Shown here in pieces: positions 42,068 to 51,195 of a DNA stretch of 64,000 bases; positions within the stretch are counted from its first letter, which is position 1, and the number at the start of each line of letters is the position of its first letter. A program made the translations under genes and the position numbers. The notes under the pieces were generated by a model. The model did no database searches. It saw only the letters and a program-made list of their open reading frames with translations, and was not told the origin of the DNA. The stretch comes from Acinetobacter sp. (GTDB lineage Bacteria; Pseudomonadota; Gammaproteobacteria; Pseudomonadales; Moraxellaceae), in contig JAITLL010000012.1 in the NCBI GenBank assembly GCA_031277915.1, positions 1 through 64,000 on the forward strand. Direction: 5' to 3'.

Positions 42068-44257
42068 ATGTCCTTATTACGCTTAGACCGACTTCATTGC
42101 TGTATTTTGATGAGTATGGGCTGCATTTCTAGCCCGCTCGTTTGGGCAGATGACTTAGATTCAGACGTTACCAAATTACCAACTTTACATGTGGAAGCAA
42201 CGCATACGGATACCACTTATTTACAAACACCTGCTTCAGTTTTTCGAATAGATGCACCTCAAGTGGATATGTCTTCACAAGTTAATTTAACTGAAGTTGT
42301 GAAGGGTATACCGAGTTTACAAATTCGTAATCGTGAAAATTATGCGCAAGATTTACAGCTATCTATGCGTGGTTTTGGTGCACGTTCTACTTTTGGTGTT
42401 CGAGGCATTCGCCTGTATGTGGATGGTATTCCTGCAACAATGCCAGATGGGCAAGGTCAAACGTCGAATATCGATTTAAGTAGCCTTGACCATGTTGAAG
42501 TATTAACTGGGCCTTTTTCTTCACTTTATGGAAATTCATCAGGTGGGACAATTTTAACTTCTACTAAAGAAGGGCAAGGAAAAGACTCCATTGAGCTGAG
42601 CTATTCGGGCGGCAGCCACGATAAAAGCCGAGCGGGGGTAGTCCTACAAGGTGGGGCGAAGGGAACGAATGAACCAAGTTATGTTATTAGTTCATCTTAC
42701 TTCGATACGGACGGTTACCGAGATCATAGTGGCGCAGATAAAATATTAAATAATGCCAAGCTCAGTTGGAACCTTGACGATGGAAGCAAAATCAACTGGG
42801 TGACTAACTATGTCAAAATTAATGCAGATGATCCGCAAGGCTTAACCCATACTCAATGGAATGCTAATCCCAAACAGGTTAATGATTCAAAAAATCTTTA
42901 TAAGGTTCGAAAAAACATTGAGCAAACCCAGACAGGGGTGACATGGTCTAAGCCTATTAATGATAAAAATGAACTCTATGCCATGGCATATTTAGGCAAT
43001 CGTCAAGTTACTCAATATCAATCTATTCCAAAAGGTGATGTAGCACTAAAAGATGGTAAGCCTATTTATACAGGTCAAGCAAATCCCAATCATGCAGGCG
43101 GTGTAATTGATTTTGAACGTAATTATTATGGTGCTGATTTCCGTTGGACAGGTAAAGAACTACTGCCAAATACTACTGTAAGCATCGGGGTTGCACTTGA
43201 TGCAATGGATGAAGACCGTAAAGGTTATGAAAATTTTAACTTAGTCAATGGTCAACCTTCTTATGGCGTTAAAGGTAAATTACGTCGTGATGAAGACAAT
43301 ACTTTGTGGAATATCGACCCATATTTACAAGCTTCATGGCAGTTTTTACCTACATGGCGTTTAGATACAGGTGTGCGTTATAGTAATGTGCATTACAAGT
43401 CAAAAGATCATTTTACTTCAGGACCTGATCAGTATGGGACTGTTAACGGCGATGATAGTGGCAAAACGGATTACGATAAAGTTCTACCTTCTGCTGCTTT
43501 AAGTTGGCAAGTTTTACCTGAGCTCATGGCATATGTAAGTTATGCCAAAGGTTTTGAAACACCAACTTTTACTGAAATGGCTTATCAAACAGATACATCA
43601 AAGTCAGGTTTTAACTTTGATTTAAAACCATCAACTAGTGATACCTATGAAGCAGGCTTAAAATCGCAAAACCAATTAGGCGATTTTACTTTGGCAGTTT
43701 TTCAAACCAAAACGAAGAATGATATTGTTGCAGCGGGAAGTTCAAACGGACGAGCAACCTTTCGTAACGCGAATAAAACTTTGCGTGAAGGGGTAGAGTT
43801 TGCTTGGAATAAAAAGTTGTGGCGTGATTTAACAGCTACTGCAAGCTATGCCTATTTAGATGCGACTTTTGATGCTGATATTCCAGCTTTTGGAGGTGCT
43901 ACGCAAATTCCATCAGGAAATGCGATTCCGGGTATTGCTAAAAACCAAGCTTATGCCTCTTTGGCTTGGCAACCATCGCACGGTCTATACGGTGGTATAG
44001 ATGTACAGTATATGGATAAAGTATACGTGAATGATACCAACAGTGACGCAGCACCAAGCTACAGTGTAACCTCTGCAAACATTGGTTATGCATGGAATCT
44101 AGGCGATTGGAAAGTCAAAAGTTTTGCCCGTGTAGACAACCTGTTTGATAAAAATTATGCGGGTTCAGTGATTGTAAATGATGGTAATGACCGTTATTTC
44201 GAACCCGCTGATGGGCGTAACTGGAGTGCAGGTTTACGTGTAACTAAACAATTCTAG
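42068..44257 (+). CDS. TonB-dependent outer-membrane receptor
   Basis: The 729-residue receptor begins with a signal peptide (MSLLRLDRLHCCILMSMGCI, ending near WA), then a TonB box-like ...TLHVEAT, a plug domain (PASVFRIDAPQVDMSSQVNLTEV, GARSTFGVRGIRLYVDGIPATMPDGQG, SSLYGNSSGGTI) and a C-terminal barrel ending VTKQF. It resembles FecA/PupB-type iron chelate receptors, but lacks the N-terminal signalling domain of FecA. The ligand is not known. The OYE gene starts nine bases after the stop. AT-rich bases at about 42030-42045 could include a weak Fur site; not firm. Confidence 0.88.
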   Translation: MSLLRLDRLHCCILMSMGCISSPLVWADDLDSDVTKLPTLHVEATHTDTTYLQTPASVFRIDAPQVDMSSQVNLTEVVKGIPSLQIRNRENYAQDLQLSMRGFGARSTFGVRGIRLYVDGIPATMPDGQGQTSNIDLSSLDHVEVLTGPFSSLYGNSSGGTILTSTKEGQGKDSIELSYSGGSHDKSRAGVVLQGGAKGTNEPSYVISSSYFDTDGYRDHSGADKILNNAKLSWNLDDGSKINWVTNYVKINADDPQGLTHTQWNANPKQVNDSKNLYKVRKNIEQTQTGVTWSKPINDKNELYAMAYLGNRQVTQYQSIPKGDVALKDGKPIYTGQANPNHAGGVIDFERNYYGADFRWTGKELLPNTTVSIGVALDAMDEDRKGYENFNLVNGQPSYGVKGKLRRDEDNTLWNIDPYLQASWQFLPTWRLDTGVRYSNVHYKSKDHFTSGPDQYGTVNGDDSGKTDYDKVLPSAALSWQVLPELMAYVSYAKGFETPTFTEMAYQTDTSKSGFNFDLKPSTSDTYEAGLKSQNQLGDFTLAVFQTKTKNDIVAAGSSNGRATFRNANKTLREGVEFAWNKKLWRDLTATASYAYLDATFDADIPAFGGATQIPSGNAIPGIAKNQAYASLAWQPSHGLYGGIDVQYMDKVYVNDTNSDAAPSYSVTSANIGYAWNLGDWKVKSFARVDNLFDKNYAGSVIVNDGNDRYFEPADGRNWSAGLRVTKQF

Positions 44258-44266
44258 GAATTTAAA

Positions 44267-45376
44267 ATGGCAAAATTATTTGAAACGGTTAATTTTGATT
44301 CACTACAATTGGTCAATAGAATTGTAATTGCCCCAATGTGTCAATATTCGGCAACAGATGAAGGTGAAATTACCTATTGGCATGAACAGCAATGGGCAAA
44401 TTACGCGTTGTCTGGAGCTGGGTTATGTATTGTAGAAGCGACTGCTGTACAAGCGGAAGGTCGCATTAGTTATGCAGACCTGGGACTTTGGAATGATCAA
44501 CAACGTGACCAGATCAAAATTTTATTGGGGAAAGTTAAAACACTTTCTCCTATGCCATTTGGAATTCAGTTAGCGCATGCTGGTCGTAAAGCATCTACTG
44601 AAAAGCCTTGGTTGGGCAAAGGCCAAATTGCAAAAGATCAGCCACATGGTTGGCAAACCGTCGCTCCAAGTACGAGTAACTTTTCTGTTCATGATGCAGC
44701 ACCACATGCTTTGACCATTGCTGAGATTAAACAAGTTCAACAAGACTTTGCTGCTGCGGCAAAACGTGCAGTAGAAGCTGGCTTTGAACTAATTGAAGTA
44801 CATGCTGCTCATGGGTATTTGCTACATCAATTCTTGTCACCAATTGCCAATCAAAGAACTGACGAATATGGAGGTTCTTTAGAAAACCGTATGCGTATGA
44901 CGCTTGAGGTTCTTCAGGCAATTAAATTAGCCGTTCCAAACGGTTACCCAGTCGGGGTACGTTTATCTGCAACAGACTGGATGGATGGTAACGAACAGTG
45001 GGATATTGAATCTACGGTTGGTTTATCAAAAGCCTTAGAGCAGTTAGGAGCAGCCTATATTCATGTGTCTAGCGGTGGTTTACATGAACATCAAAATATT
45101 ATTATTGGGACAGGCTACCAAGTTTCTTTTGCCAAACAGGTCAAAAAGCATGTGTCTATTCCTGTAATAGCTGTGGGGTTAATTACCGAGCCAGAACATG
45201 CTGAACAAATTTTAGAAACCCAGCAAGCTGATGCCATTGGGCTTGCCCGTGCTATGTTGTATGACCCACGCTGGCCATGGCATGCTGCCGCTACACTTGG
45301 AGCAAAAGTTAAAATTGCACCTCAATATTTGCGTTGTCAGCCACATGGATTAAAACAGCTTTTTGATTCTTTTTAG
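44267..45376 (+). CDS. NADH:flavin oxidoreductase, Old Yellow Enzyme family (YqjM-like)
   Basis: The 369-residue FMN enzyme reduces activated alkenes. Visible marks are NRIVIAPMCQYSATDEG, where the Cys of the YqjM class modulates FMN, QLAHAGRKAS with His/Arg contacts, the active-site HAAHGYLLHQFLSP, the YGGSLENRMR segment and the FMN-phosphate loop GLARAMLYDPRWP. It is in an operon behind the TonB-dependent receptor, suggesting use or detoxification of the imported compound, though the pairing may be coincidental. Terminator follows. Confidence 0.92.
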   Translation: MAKLFETVNFDSLQLVNRIVIAPMCQYSATDEGEITYWHEQQWANYALSGAGLCIVEATAVQAEGRISYADLGLWNDQQRDQIKILLGKVKTLSPMPFGIQLAHAGRKASTEKPWLGKGQIAKDQPHGWQTVAPSTSNFSVHDAAPHALTIAEIKQVQQDFAAAAKRAVEAGFELIEVHAAHGYLLHQFLSPIANQRTDEYGGSLENRMRMTLEVLQAIKLAVPNGYPVGVRLSATDWMDGNEQWDIESTVGLSKALEQLGAAYIHVSSGGLHEHQNIIIGTGYQVSFAKQVKKHVSIPVIAVGLITEPEHAEQILETQQADAIGLARAMLYDPRWPWHAAATLGAKVKIAPQYLRCQPHGLKQLFDSF

Positions 45377-45386
45377 TTTGAATTGG

Positions 45387-45413
45387 CGGGCAAATTAGGA
45401 TTTGCCCGTTTTT
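45387..45413 (+). terminator. Terminator after the OYE gene
   Basis: CGGGCAAAT pairs with ATTTGCCCG around TAGG, followed by TTTTTG, just before the AEC transporter gene. Confidence 0.75.
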
Positions 45414-45440
45414 GTTTTGAAATGAGTGAGGGAACATTCT

Positions 45441-46364
45441 GTGGTTTTTCAGGTAATTTTACCAATCTTGATTTTATTATTGATGGGGTACTGTAGTGTC
45501 CTTATTAAAATGGTAACACCTGAACAGATTAAGGCCCTGAGTGTATTCGTTATTAAAATTGCTCTGCCTGCATTTTTAATTCAGTCTTTAGCCCATAAAA
45601 ATTTACAAGAGATTTGGCACCCCGCTTATTTTATTGCTTATGGTGGTGGCTCTTTAATCTTATTTATCTTAGCTTTTATCATTTATCGAAAGTTTTTTAA
45701 AAATAGCCTAACGCATAGCGCCGTCATATCTATGGGGGCTTCTATGTCCAATACTGGCTTTATGGGCACAGCTATTCTGACCATGCTCATTGGTAGCCAT
45801 GCTGCAATCTATATATCTTTAACATTAATTATCGAAAACTTATTAATTGTCGCTTTAATGCTGATTTTGGCTGAAGCTGGCATGCATGAGCAGCAGCAAC
45901 TTTTACCGCTTCTTAAAAAAACCTTTTTCAACTTACTGAAAAACCCAGTCATTATTGCAATTTTGGTTGGAATGAGCTGTATTTTGCTCGGCATTCATCT
46001 ACCTTCAAATTTGGGTCAGGCTTTGGAACTGTTAGGAAAGACAGCATCACCTTTAGCATTATTTGCCATTGGTGGTAGTTTAGTTGGAATTGGTATTACC
46101 GCAGTAAATTTACAAAGTATATTGTTGGCGATGTTGAAGGTTATTCTTATGCCATCCGTGATCTTTGCACTTTTTTTAGTGACTCCAAATGTGAGCCTGG
46201 AAATGCTCTATGCCGGAACATTAATTGCAGCGCTGCCTATGCCGATTGCATTTGGAATCTTTGGGCAAGCATATGGTCTAAATGAAAGAGCATTAACGCC
46301 TTTAATGATGAGTACCATTATTGGGTTTATTGGAGTTAGCGGGCTTATTGCACTGTGGTGGTAA
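45441..46364 (+). CDS. AEC family transporter (auxin efflux carrier/MdcF-like)
   Basis: The 307-residue inner-membrane protein has about ten membrane segments in two five-helix repeats, with the family features LPILILLLMGYCSVLIKM, ...IALPAFLIQSL and ...GASMSNTGFMGTAILTMLIG, where the last holds the conserved Asn-Thr-Gly of the crossing helix. Members carry malonate, other dicarboxylates or auxin; the substrate is unknown here. The start is uncertain: GTG 45441 has GAGGGAA at six bases, while GTG 45426 is also in frame. It is separated from the OYE gene by a terminator. Confidence 0.82.
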   Translation: MVFQVILPILILLLMGYCSVLIKMVTPEQIKALSVFVIKIALPAFLIQSLAHKNLQEIWHPAYFIAYGGGSLILFILAFIIYRKFFKNSLTHSAVISMGASMSNTGFMGTAILTMLIGSHAAIYISLTLIIENLLIVALMLILAEAGMHEQQQLLPLLKKTFFNLLKNPVIIAILVGMSCILLGIHLPSNLGQALELLGKTASPLALFAIGGSLVGIGITAVNLQSILLAMLKVILMPSVIFALFLVTPNVSLEMLYAGTLIAALPMPIAFGIFGQAYGLNERALTPLMMSTIIGFIGVSGLIALWW

Positions 46365-46365
46365 A

Positions 46366-46386
46366 AGAAAAGCCCCATGCGGGGCT
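46366..46386 (-). terminator. Terminator of the Sel1-repeat gene
   Basis: AGCCCC pairs with GGGGCT around ATGC; the minus strand continues TTTTCTTTTA. It could serve the plus-strand AEC gene weakly as well. Confidence 0.65.
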
Positions 46387-46398
46387 ATTGTTTCTTTA

Positions 46399-47223
46399 CT
46401 ATTTTTTAGATGCAGGTTGTGCGGGAGCATTTGCAGCCTGTTTACTTTTTTCTGCAATAATCTTATCAACCGAAGCTAAAGACTCTTTAGCGTTAGGTAC
46501 ATTCTGATTGGCAAGTTCAGTAAAAATCTGTTTTGCTTGAGGTAAGTTTTGAGGAATGATATTGCCATTTGCCATCATGGTTGCTAAAGCCATAGAGGCA
46601 GGTGCATAACCTTTTTGGGCAATCGCTTGCAAAGCCTCAATACCTTGGCGTTTCATTAGCGGGTTTTTATTTTCAACCCCTTGGCTAATATCATAAAGTG
46701 CTTTGACGTGAATAGCAGGGTAGTTACCTTTTCGAATTAAAGGTGCTAGTTTTTGCAAAGCAATTTGATGAGACTGTGGCTTTTTCTGGGCAAATAAAAT
46801 GGTCGCAATTTTTACAGTGGCATCGTCAGAACCTTGGTTAGAAGCTTTCTGTACATATTGACTAAATTTATTACTATCTTTTGCAACGCCTAATTCACCA
46901 GTTTCATAAATTTGTGCAAGTCTATAACTGGCTTGAGCATAACCTTTGTTTGAGGCATCTTCATAATATTTCAGAGCTTTGGCAGTATCTTTAGGGGTGC
47001 CTTGGCCTATCTGAGTCATATAGCCTAAGTTATAGATTGCTTGAGCATTTCCTGTTTGTGCAAGACGTTGCATTTCCTGAAAAGCTGCGGGGTAGTTTTT
47101 TGCTGCGTAGAGCTGCTCTGCCTGTTTAAATACATCGTTTTTAGCTACAGATGCAGTGCTATCTGCCGCAAAGATTGATGAACTTGAAATGGCGATTAGA
47201 CTTGCGATGAGTAACTTTTTCAT
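46399..47223 (-). CDS. Secreted Sel1-like (TPR-like) repeat protein
   Basis: The 274-residue protein has a signal peptide (MKKLLIASLIAISSSSIFA) and several Sel1-like repeats, e.g. AQAIYNLGYMTQIGQGTPKD, KALKYYEDASNKGYAQASYRLAQIYETG and KGYAPASMALATMMANGN. Such repeats form helical solenoids for protein-protein binding. It ends with a Lys/Ala/Pro-rich tail and is probably periplasmic. The partner is unknown. Confidence 0.85.
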   Translation of the reverse strand: MKKLLIASLIAISSSSIFAADSTASVAKNDVFKQAEQLYAAKNYPAAFQEMQRLAQTGNAQAIYNLGYMTQIGQGTPKDTAKALKYYEDASNKGYAQASYRLAQIYETGELGVAKDSNKFSQYVQKASNQGSDDATVKIATILFAQKKPQSHQIALQKLAPLIRKGNYPAIHVKALYDISQGVENKNPLMKRQGIEALQAIAQKGYAPASMALATMMANGNIIPQNLPQAKQIFTELANQNVPNAKESLASVDKIIAEKSKQAANAPAQPASKK

Positions 47224-47365
47224 TTCTTTTTAACCTTTTACTTTCTAGCTACATCATTCCATCGATGTATTGAATCAATTCAACTTCTCATCATAAATAT
47301 TGATGAATGAAAGTAAACAGCCGATTTGTATATAAAACGATGTCTATAGAGCAAATTGTGTAGAA

Positions 47366-47400
47366 AAATAATATGCCACTCTAGCTAAGAGAGTGGCATA
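47366..47400 (-). terminator. dsbC terminator
   Basis: TATGCCACTCT pairs with AGAGTGGCATA around seven bases; the minus strand continues TTATTTTTC. Confidence 0.7.
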
Positions 47401-47405
47401 TAACG

Positions 47406-48116
47406 TTATTTTACAGACTCTAGCAATGCTTCAATCTGTTTTGCATCACTTGGCACGCCAGAAATTCTTTGGCCATCTTGCAAGAACAAGGTTGGTGTTC
47501 CATCTATATTTAGTTTTTGGCCTAAAGCTATATTTTTCTGAATTGGGTTTGTGCAACTTTTACTATTTGTTGGCAATTTACGGTTAAGCATGTAATTTGT
47601 CCAAGCTTCTGCTGGGTTCTTTGAACACCAGATTTGATTTGAAATTTTTTCGGCATTTGGATGCAAACTGGTAAGTGGATATAAGAATACATATACCGTC
47701 ACGTTATCCACTCCAACCATATTTTGTTCTAGGCGCTGGCAGTATGGACAGTCAGGATCACTGAAAATATAAAGGGTACGTTCACCTTTACCTTTGACAT
47801 ATTTTATGGCCTGATTTAATGGCAGGCTTTTAACATCAATTTTACCTAATTCGGCAAGGCGTTCATCTGTCATATTTTTTTGTTGTTTGATATCAACTAA
47901 ATTACCTACAAAAAAGTATTTAGCATCTTGATTGGTATAAACAATACGACCGCTTGTATACACTTCATAAATACCTTGCACAGGTGACTGATAAACACCT
48001 TTTACAGGTAAGTCTGGGTAATTTGTCTTCAGATTTTGTTCAAGTGTTTTCACATCAGCATGAGCAGAACCGAAAAAAGCTAAACTCAATATGAGTGTAG
48101 CAAGTTTAGTTTTCAT
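47406..48116 (-). CDS. dsbC: Periplasmic disulfide isomerase DsbC
   Basis: The 236-residue protein shuffles wrong disulfides in the periplasm and is kept reduced by DsbD. It has a signal peptide (MKTKLATLIL then SLAFFGSAHA), an N-terminal dimerisation domain (KGVYQSPVQGIYEVYTSGRIVY), a linker, and a thioredoxin-fold catalytic domain with DPDCPYC (Cys123, Cys126) and the cis-Pro loop DGTPTLF. Two more cysteines (CSKN, SKSC) form the structural disulfide. Start 48116 is preferred over 48137 because the signal peptide begins there. Confidence 0.93.
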   Translation of the reverse strand: MKTKLATLILSLAFFGSAHADVKTLEQNLKTNYPDLPVKGVYQSPVQGIYEVYTSGRIVYTNQDAKYFFVGNLVDIKQQKNMTDERLAELGKIDVKSLPLNQAIKYVKGKGERTLYIFSDPDCPYCQRLEQNMVGVDNVTVYVFLYPLTSLHPNAEKISNQIWCSKNPAEAWTNYMLNRKLPTNSKSCTNPIQKNIALGQKLNIDGTPTLFLQDGQRISGVPSDAKQIEALLESVK

Positions 48117-48214
48117 ATTTTTTCTCTTAGATTTCAACCTGGATTATGATGGCATAGAAAAATTAAAAAATTGATGCCCTAATTAAATGAATTTATTAGA
48201 ATTTTGTATCTATG

Positions 48215-48245
48215 AAAAAGCCCGTAGAGTCTTCACGGGCTTTTT
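48215..48245 (-). terminator. ygfZ terminator (possibly bidirectional)
   Basis: AAAGCCCGT (48217-48225) pairs with ACGGGCTTT (48235-48243), flanked by A and T runs, between ygfZ and dsbC. Confidence 0.75.
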
Positions 48246-48260
48246 ATTTGCTAAATATAA

Positions 48261-48983
48261 TTATTGTGGTCTAGCAACATCACCACTTAAAGCTTCCGGC
48301 AAATCGAGAATTTGAAGACCGAGTTCTGCTAGAGCGGCTGGTTTTGCAACTACTAATGCGATGTATCCATCATTTGTTTGTGCGCTATTCACAACTTCTA
48401 CATCATTGTGTAGTTGCGTTGCTATAGCAGGAGCTTCGCCTGTGCCTTGCACTAGGTGTAACCAATGTTTTGGTTTTGCTTTAAACCAAAGGCGTGCCAC
48501 AATTTCCTGACCTAAGTAACAGCCTTTATCGTAATTGACGCCCTCACGTTGATGTAAACGTAATTCTTGTGGTTGGAACTCATGTTCAGTTGTTTGAGTA
48601 ATCCAAGCTTGACCCGTCATGATGGCTTGCTTTTGCCATTCGGACACATCAGTTTCTGTAGAGCTGAACTCAGTATGACCATTTACAACTTTTGGAAATA
48701 CAGAACCTTGTTCACTTAAGGTCATTTTTGAAAATGCACCATACTTTTTAATATGCTTAGCGAACTCTTCAGCTTGATCTTGAGTAACAACAATCTCAAA
48801 ACTTTCAGCGTTCATCTTTTTCAGCCACAGTCCGAAGTGAATGCGACCTTTAAGATCACAAATGGCTGTATAACGTGTTTCATTTTCGGCTAAACGCTCA
48901 GTATCAACTGTAACCTGACCTTGTAAAAACTTTTGTGCATCTACACCGTTTAATGCATATGAGGAGAAAGCGAGCAGACTCAT
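48261..48983 (-). CDS. ygfZ: Folate-binding protein YgfZ
   Basis: The 240-residue tetrahydrofolate-binding protein of the GcvT-like family helps repair or assemble Fe-S clusters under oxidative stress and supports MiaB-type tRNA modification. It shows the diagnostic motif KGCYLGQE (residues 153-160, Cys155), the N-terminal FLQGQVTVD segment and CDLKGRIHFGLWL. Start 48983 (MSLLAFSSYAL) is chosen; the frame extends six codons. The protein is shorter than the 320-residue E. coli form. Confidence 0.88.
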   Translation of the reverse strand: MSLLAFSSYALNGVDAQKFLQGQVTVDTERLAENETRYTAICDLKGRIHFGLWLKKMNAESFEIVVTQDQAEEFAKHIKKYGAFSKMTLSEQGSVFPKVVNGHTEFSSTETDVSEWQKQAIMTGQAWITQTTEHEFQPQELRLHQREGVNYDKGCYLGQEIVARLWFKAKPKHWLHLVQGTGEAPAIATQLHNDVEVVNSAQTNDGYIALVVAKPAALAELGLQILDLPEALSGDVARPQ

Positions 48984-49198
48984 GATTAATCTCAAATTCA
49001 ATAGGTTTCTTTATGATTACTGACTATTTTGCGCCATTTTTACTAAAAAATCAGCCTTAGTTTTCGTAATTTAGTTTTGTTTCAAATAAGCTAATTAGGT
49101 TAAAAAACACCAAAAATATACGTTAAAAGAATTTCTAAAGTTTAAGCTACTAAACATAATTTCTATAACGTAAATGGACTTAAAATAAGGAGAATATA

Positions 49199-49648
49199 AT
49201 GGCAACAGGTACTGTAAAATTACATCGTGTATTTAAAGCACCCGCTGAACGTGTTTATCGTGCATTTCTCGACCCAGACGCTTTAGTTAAGTGGATGGCC
49301 CCTCATGGTTTTACTGCTAAAGTTCATAGTTTTGATTCAAATGTAGGTGGCTCATATAAAATGAGTTTTACCAACTTTTCGACAGGATCAACACATTCAT
49401 TTGGGGGAACTTATGTTGAACTTATTCCAAATGAGTTAATTCGCTATAACGATCAATTTGATGATTCAAATTTACCGGGGACGATGAAAGTCACCATTAC
49501 ATTAAAAACTGTATTGGTCGGTACAGAAGTAAATATCACTCAAGAAGGAATACCTGAAGTTATACCTGTAGAAGCATGCTATTTAGGATGGCAAGAGTCT
49601 TTGTCTTTATTAACTCTATTGGTGGAAGCAGCGATTCCAGATCAGTAA
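49199..49648 (+). CDS. SRPBCC/AHSA1 domain protein
   Basis: The 149-residue protein is a single START-like helix-grip fold: HRVFKAPAERVYRAFLDPDALVKWMAPHGF begins the domain, followed by GGSYKMSF, ...GGTYVELIPNELIRYNDQF and a C-terminal helix with GWQESLSLLTLLVE. Members bind hydrophobic ligands or act with Hsp90-like partners. No substrate known. AAGGAG lies upstream of the ATG. Confidence 0.86.
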   Translation: MATGTVKLHRVFKAPAERVYRAFLDPDALVKWMAPHGFTAKVHSFDSNVGGSYKMSFTNFSTGSTHSFGGTYVELIPNELIRYNDQFDDSNLPGTMKVTITLKTVLVGTEVNITQEGIPEVIPVEACYLGWQESLSLLTLLVEAAIPDQ

Positions 49649-49679
49649 TTGCCTTTTTAAACTTGATTAACTTCATTGA

Positions 49680-49713
49680 AAGTGAGTAGAGAGTAAAACT
49701 ACTCACTTTTTTC
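49680..49713 (+). terminator. Terminator of the SRPBCC gene
   Basis: AGTGAGTAG (49681-49689) pairs with CTACTCACT (49699-49707), with a run of T after. Confidence 0.8.
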
Positions 49714-49796
49714 TTTTTAATAATGCTTAAAAGAAAACAAAATATTAAATGGTCTTATAAAGCTTAAACTATTAGACCATTTAGTGAGGAAAAGAG

Positions 49797-50153
49797 ATGG
49801 AAATAGAGATTAAAAGAATTTATGAACATGTAAGTGCTGATGATGGAAAGCGAATTTTAGTGGATCGGCTATGGAGTCGAGGGATGAGTAAAGAAAATGC
49901 TCATTTAGATTTATGGCTAAAAGAAATAGCGCCTTCAACTGAACTTCGTAAATGGTTTCATGCAGAATCTGCAGAACATTGGGAAGAGTTTAAACAGCGT
50001 TATTTAGCAGAATTAGAAATGAATCCAGCAGTTAAAGAGTTACAAGCGATCGTGTCACAGCATAAAGTCACTCTTTTATATTCAACAAAAAATATAGAAC
50101 ATAACCATGCGATGATTTTAAAAGAATATTTGCTGGAAAAGAGTAAAGAATAG
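49797..50153 (+). CDS. DUF488 family protein (YeaO-like)
   Basis: The 118-residue protein matches DUF488, with IKRIYEHVSADDGKRILVDRLWSRGMSKENA, KWFHAE and ...VTLLYSTKNIEHNHAMIL. The family is annotated as unknown; an earlier uroporphyrin methyltransferase label was an error. It is transcribed alone, followed by the YjdM gene 90 bases on. Confidence 0.84.
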   Translation: MEIEIKRIYEHVSADDGKRILVDRLWSRGMSKENAHLDLWLKEIAPSTELRKWFHAESAEHWEEFKQRYLAELEMNPAVKELQAIVSQHKVTLLYSTKNIEHNHAMILKEYLLEKSKE

Positions 50154-50243
50154 ATGTATAAATTTTTTTTGGGTAAAAGTCTTTTATTTAAAACTTTAAA
50201 AAATGAGTCATATCTCGCATAATATGCTTTTTGAGATTTTTTT

Positions 50244-50588
50244 ATGTCTTTGCCAAATTGCCCAAAATGCCAATCAGAGTATACTTACCAAGATGGCGAC
50301 TTATTAATTTGTCCTGAATGCTCACATGAGTGGAAGGAAGGGGAAGCTTCAATTGCTGACGAACAAGAAATCATTAAAGATGCAAATGGTAATGTCTTGG
50401 CAGATGGTGATAGCGTTACAGTAATCAAAGATTTAAAAATTAAAGGTTCATCTTCAGTTGTAAAAGTGGGAACAAAAGTAAAAACGATTCGTTTAGTTCC
50501 AGATGCAAGTGATGGTCATAATATTGACTGTAAAATTGATGGTATTGGTCAGATGAAATTAAAATCTGAATTTGTAAAAAAAGCTTAA
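50244..50588 (+). CDS. yjdM: YjdM (PhnA-like) zinc-ribbon protein
   Basis: The 114-residue protein has an N-terminal zinc ribbon (CPKC...CPEC, residues about 6-26) and a C-terminal beta domain with [34 protein letters not shown]. It was once called PhnA from a phosphonate link that was not confirmed. Function unknown. A hairpin with T-rich tail follows. Confidence 0.88.
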   Translation: MSLPNCPKCQSEYTYQDGDLLICPECSHEWKEGEASIADEQEIIKDANGNVLADGDSVTVIKDLKIKGSSSVVKVGTKVKTIRLVPDASDGHNIDCKIDGIGQMKLKSEFVKKA

Positions 50589-50611
50589 TTTGTTAATTCT
50601 AATTACATTTT

Positions 50612-50643
50612 GGTAGGGGTGCTCATGTAGCCTCTACCATTTT
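50612..50643 (+). terminator. Terminator of the YjdM gene
   Basis: GGTAGGGG (50612-50619) pairs with CCTCTACC (50631-50638, one G-T), followed by ATTTT. Confidence 0.5.
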
Positions 50644-50797
50644 AACTTTCAACATCCTTATAATTTTATTACGATAATGTATAAAAAGTAGTCTATCTAA
50701 ATATAAATACCTCATTTATATTGTGATCAATAACAAATAACTTTCGTCCAGAATAATAACGAAAGTCATACCCGCATCAACAAAAAACGAGGTTCTT

Positions 50798-51139
50798 ATG
50801 GCAGGATGGTACGAGATTTCACAAGCGAGTGATGGACAATATCGCTTTGTACTTAAGGCTGGTAATGGCGAAATTATTTTAAATAGTGAGCTATATAAAG
50901 CGAAAGCATCGGCAGTCAATGGTATTGAGTCAGTTCAAAAAAATAGTGGTGACGATGGGAGATATGATCGTTTAACTGCAAAAAATGATAAACCTTATTT
51001 CAACTTAAAAGCTGCAAATCATCAAATTATTGGTACAAGCCAGTTGTATGCCAGTGAAGCATCTCGTGATAAGGGGATTGAATCGGTGAAAACCAATGGA
51101 TCTTCGACAACTATTAAAGATTTAACGGTTCAGGCGTAA
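50798..51139 (+). CDS. YegP family (DUF1508) protein with two tandem repeats
   Basis: The 113-residue protein contains two DUF1508 repeats: GWYEISQASDGQYRFVLKAGNGEII and its partner from about residue 63 (KPYFNLKAANHQIIGTSQLY), each with Ser-Glu-Leu-Tyr and Gly-Ile-Glu-Ser-Val pieces. The function of the family is unknown. AACGAGG lies upstream of the ATG and a terminator follows. Confidence 0.9.
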   Translation: MAGWYEISQASDGQYRFVLKAGNGEIILNSELYKAKASAVNGIESVQKNSGDDGRYDRLTAKNDKPYFNLKAANHQIIGTSQLYASEASRDKGIESVKTNGSSTTIKDLTVQA

Positions 51140-51149
51140 AATTAAATGT

Positions 51150-51182
51150 AAAAAAAGCAGCTTCTAAAAGCTGCTTTTTTTA
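51150..51182. terminator. Bidirectional terminator
   Basis: AGCAGCTT pairs with AAGCTGCT around CTAA, with seven A before and seven T after, between convergent YegP and proS genes. Confidence 0.85.
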
Positions 51183-51195
51183 TTTATGTATTTAA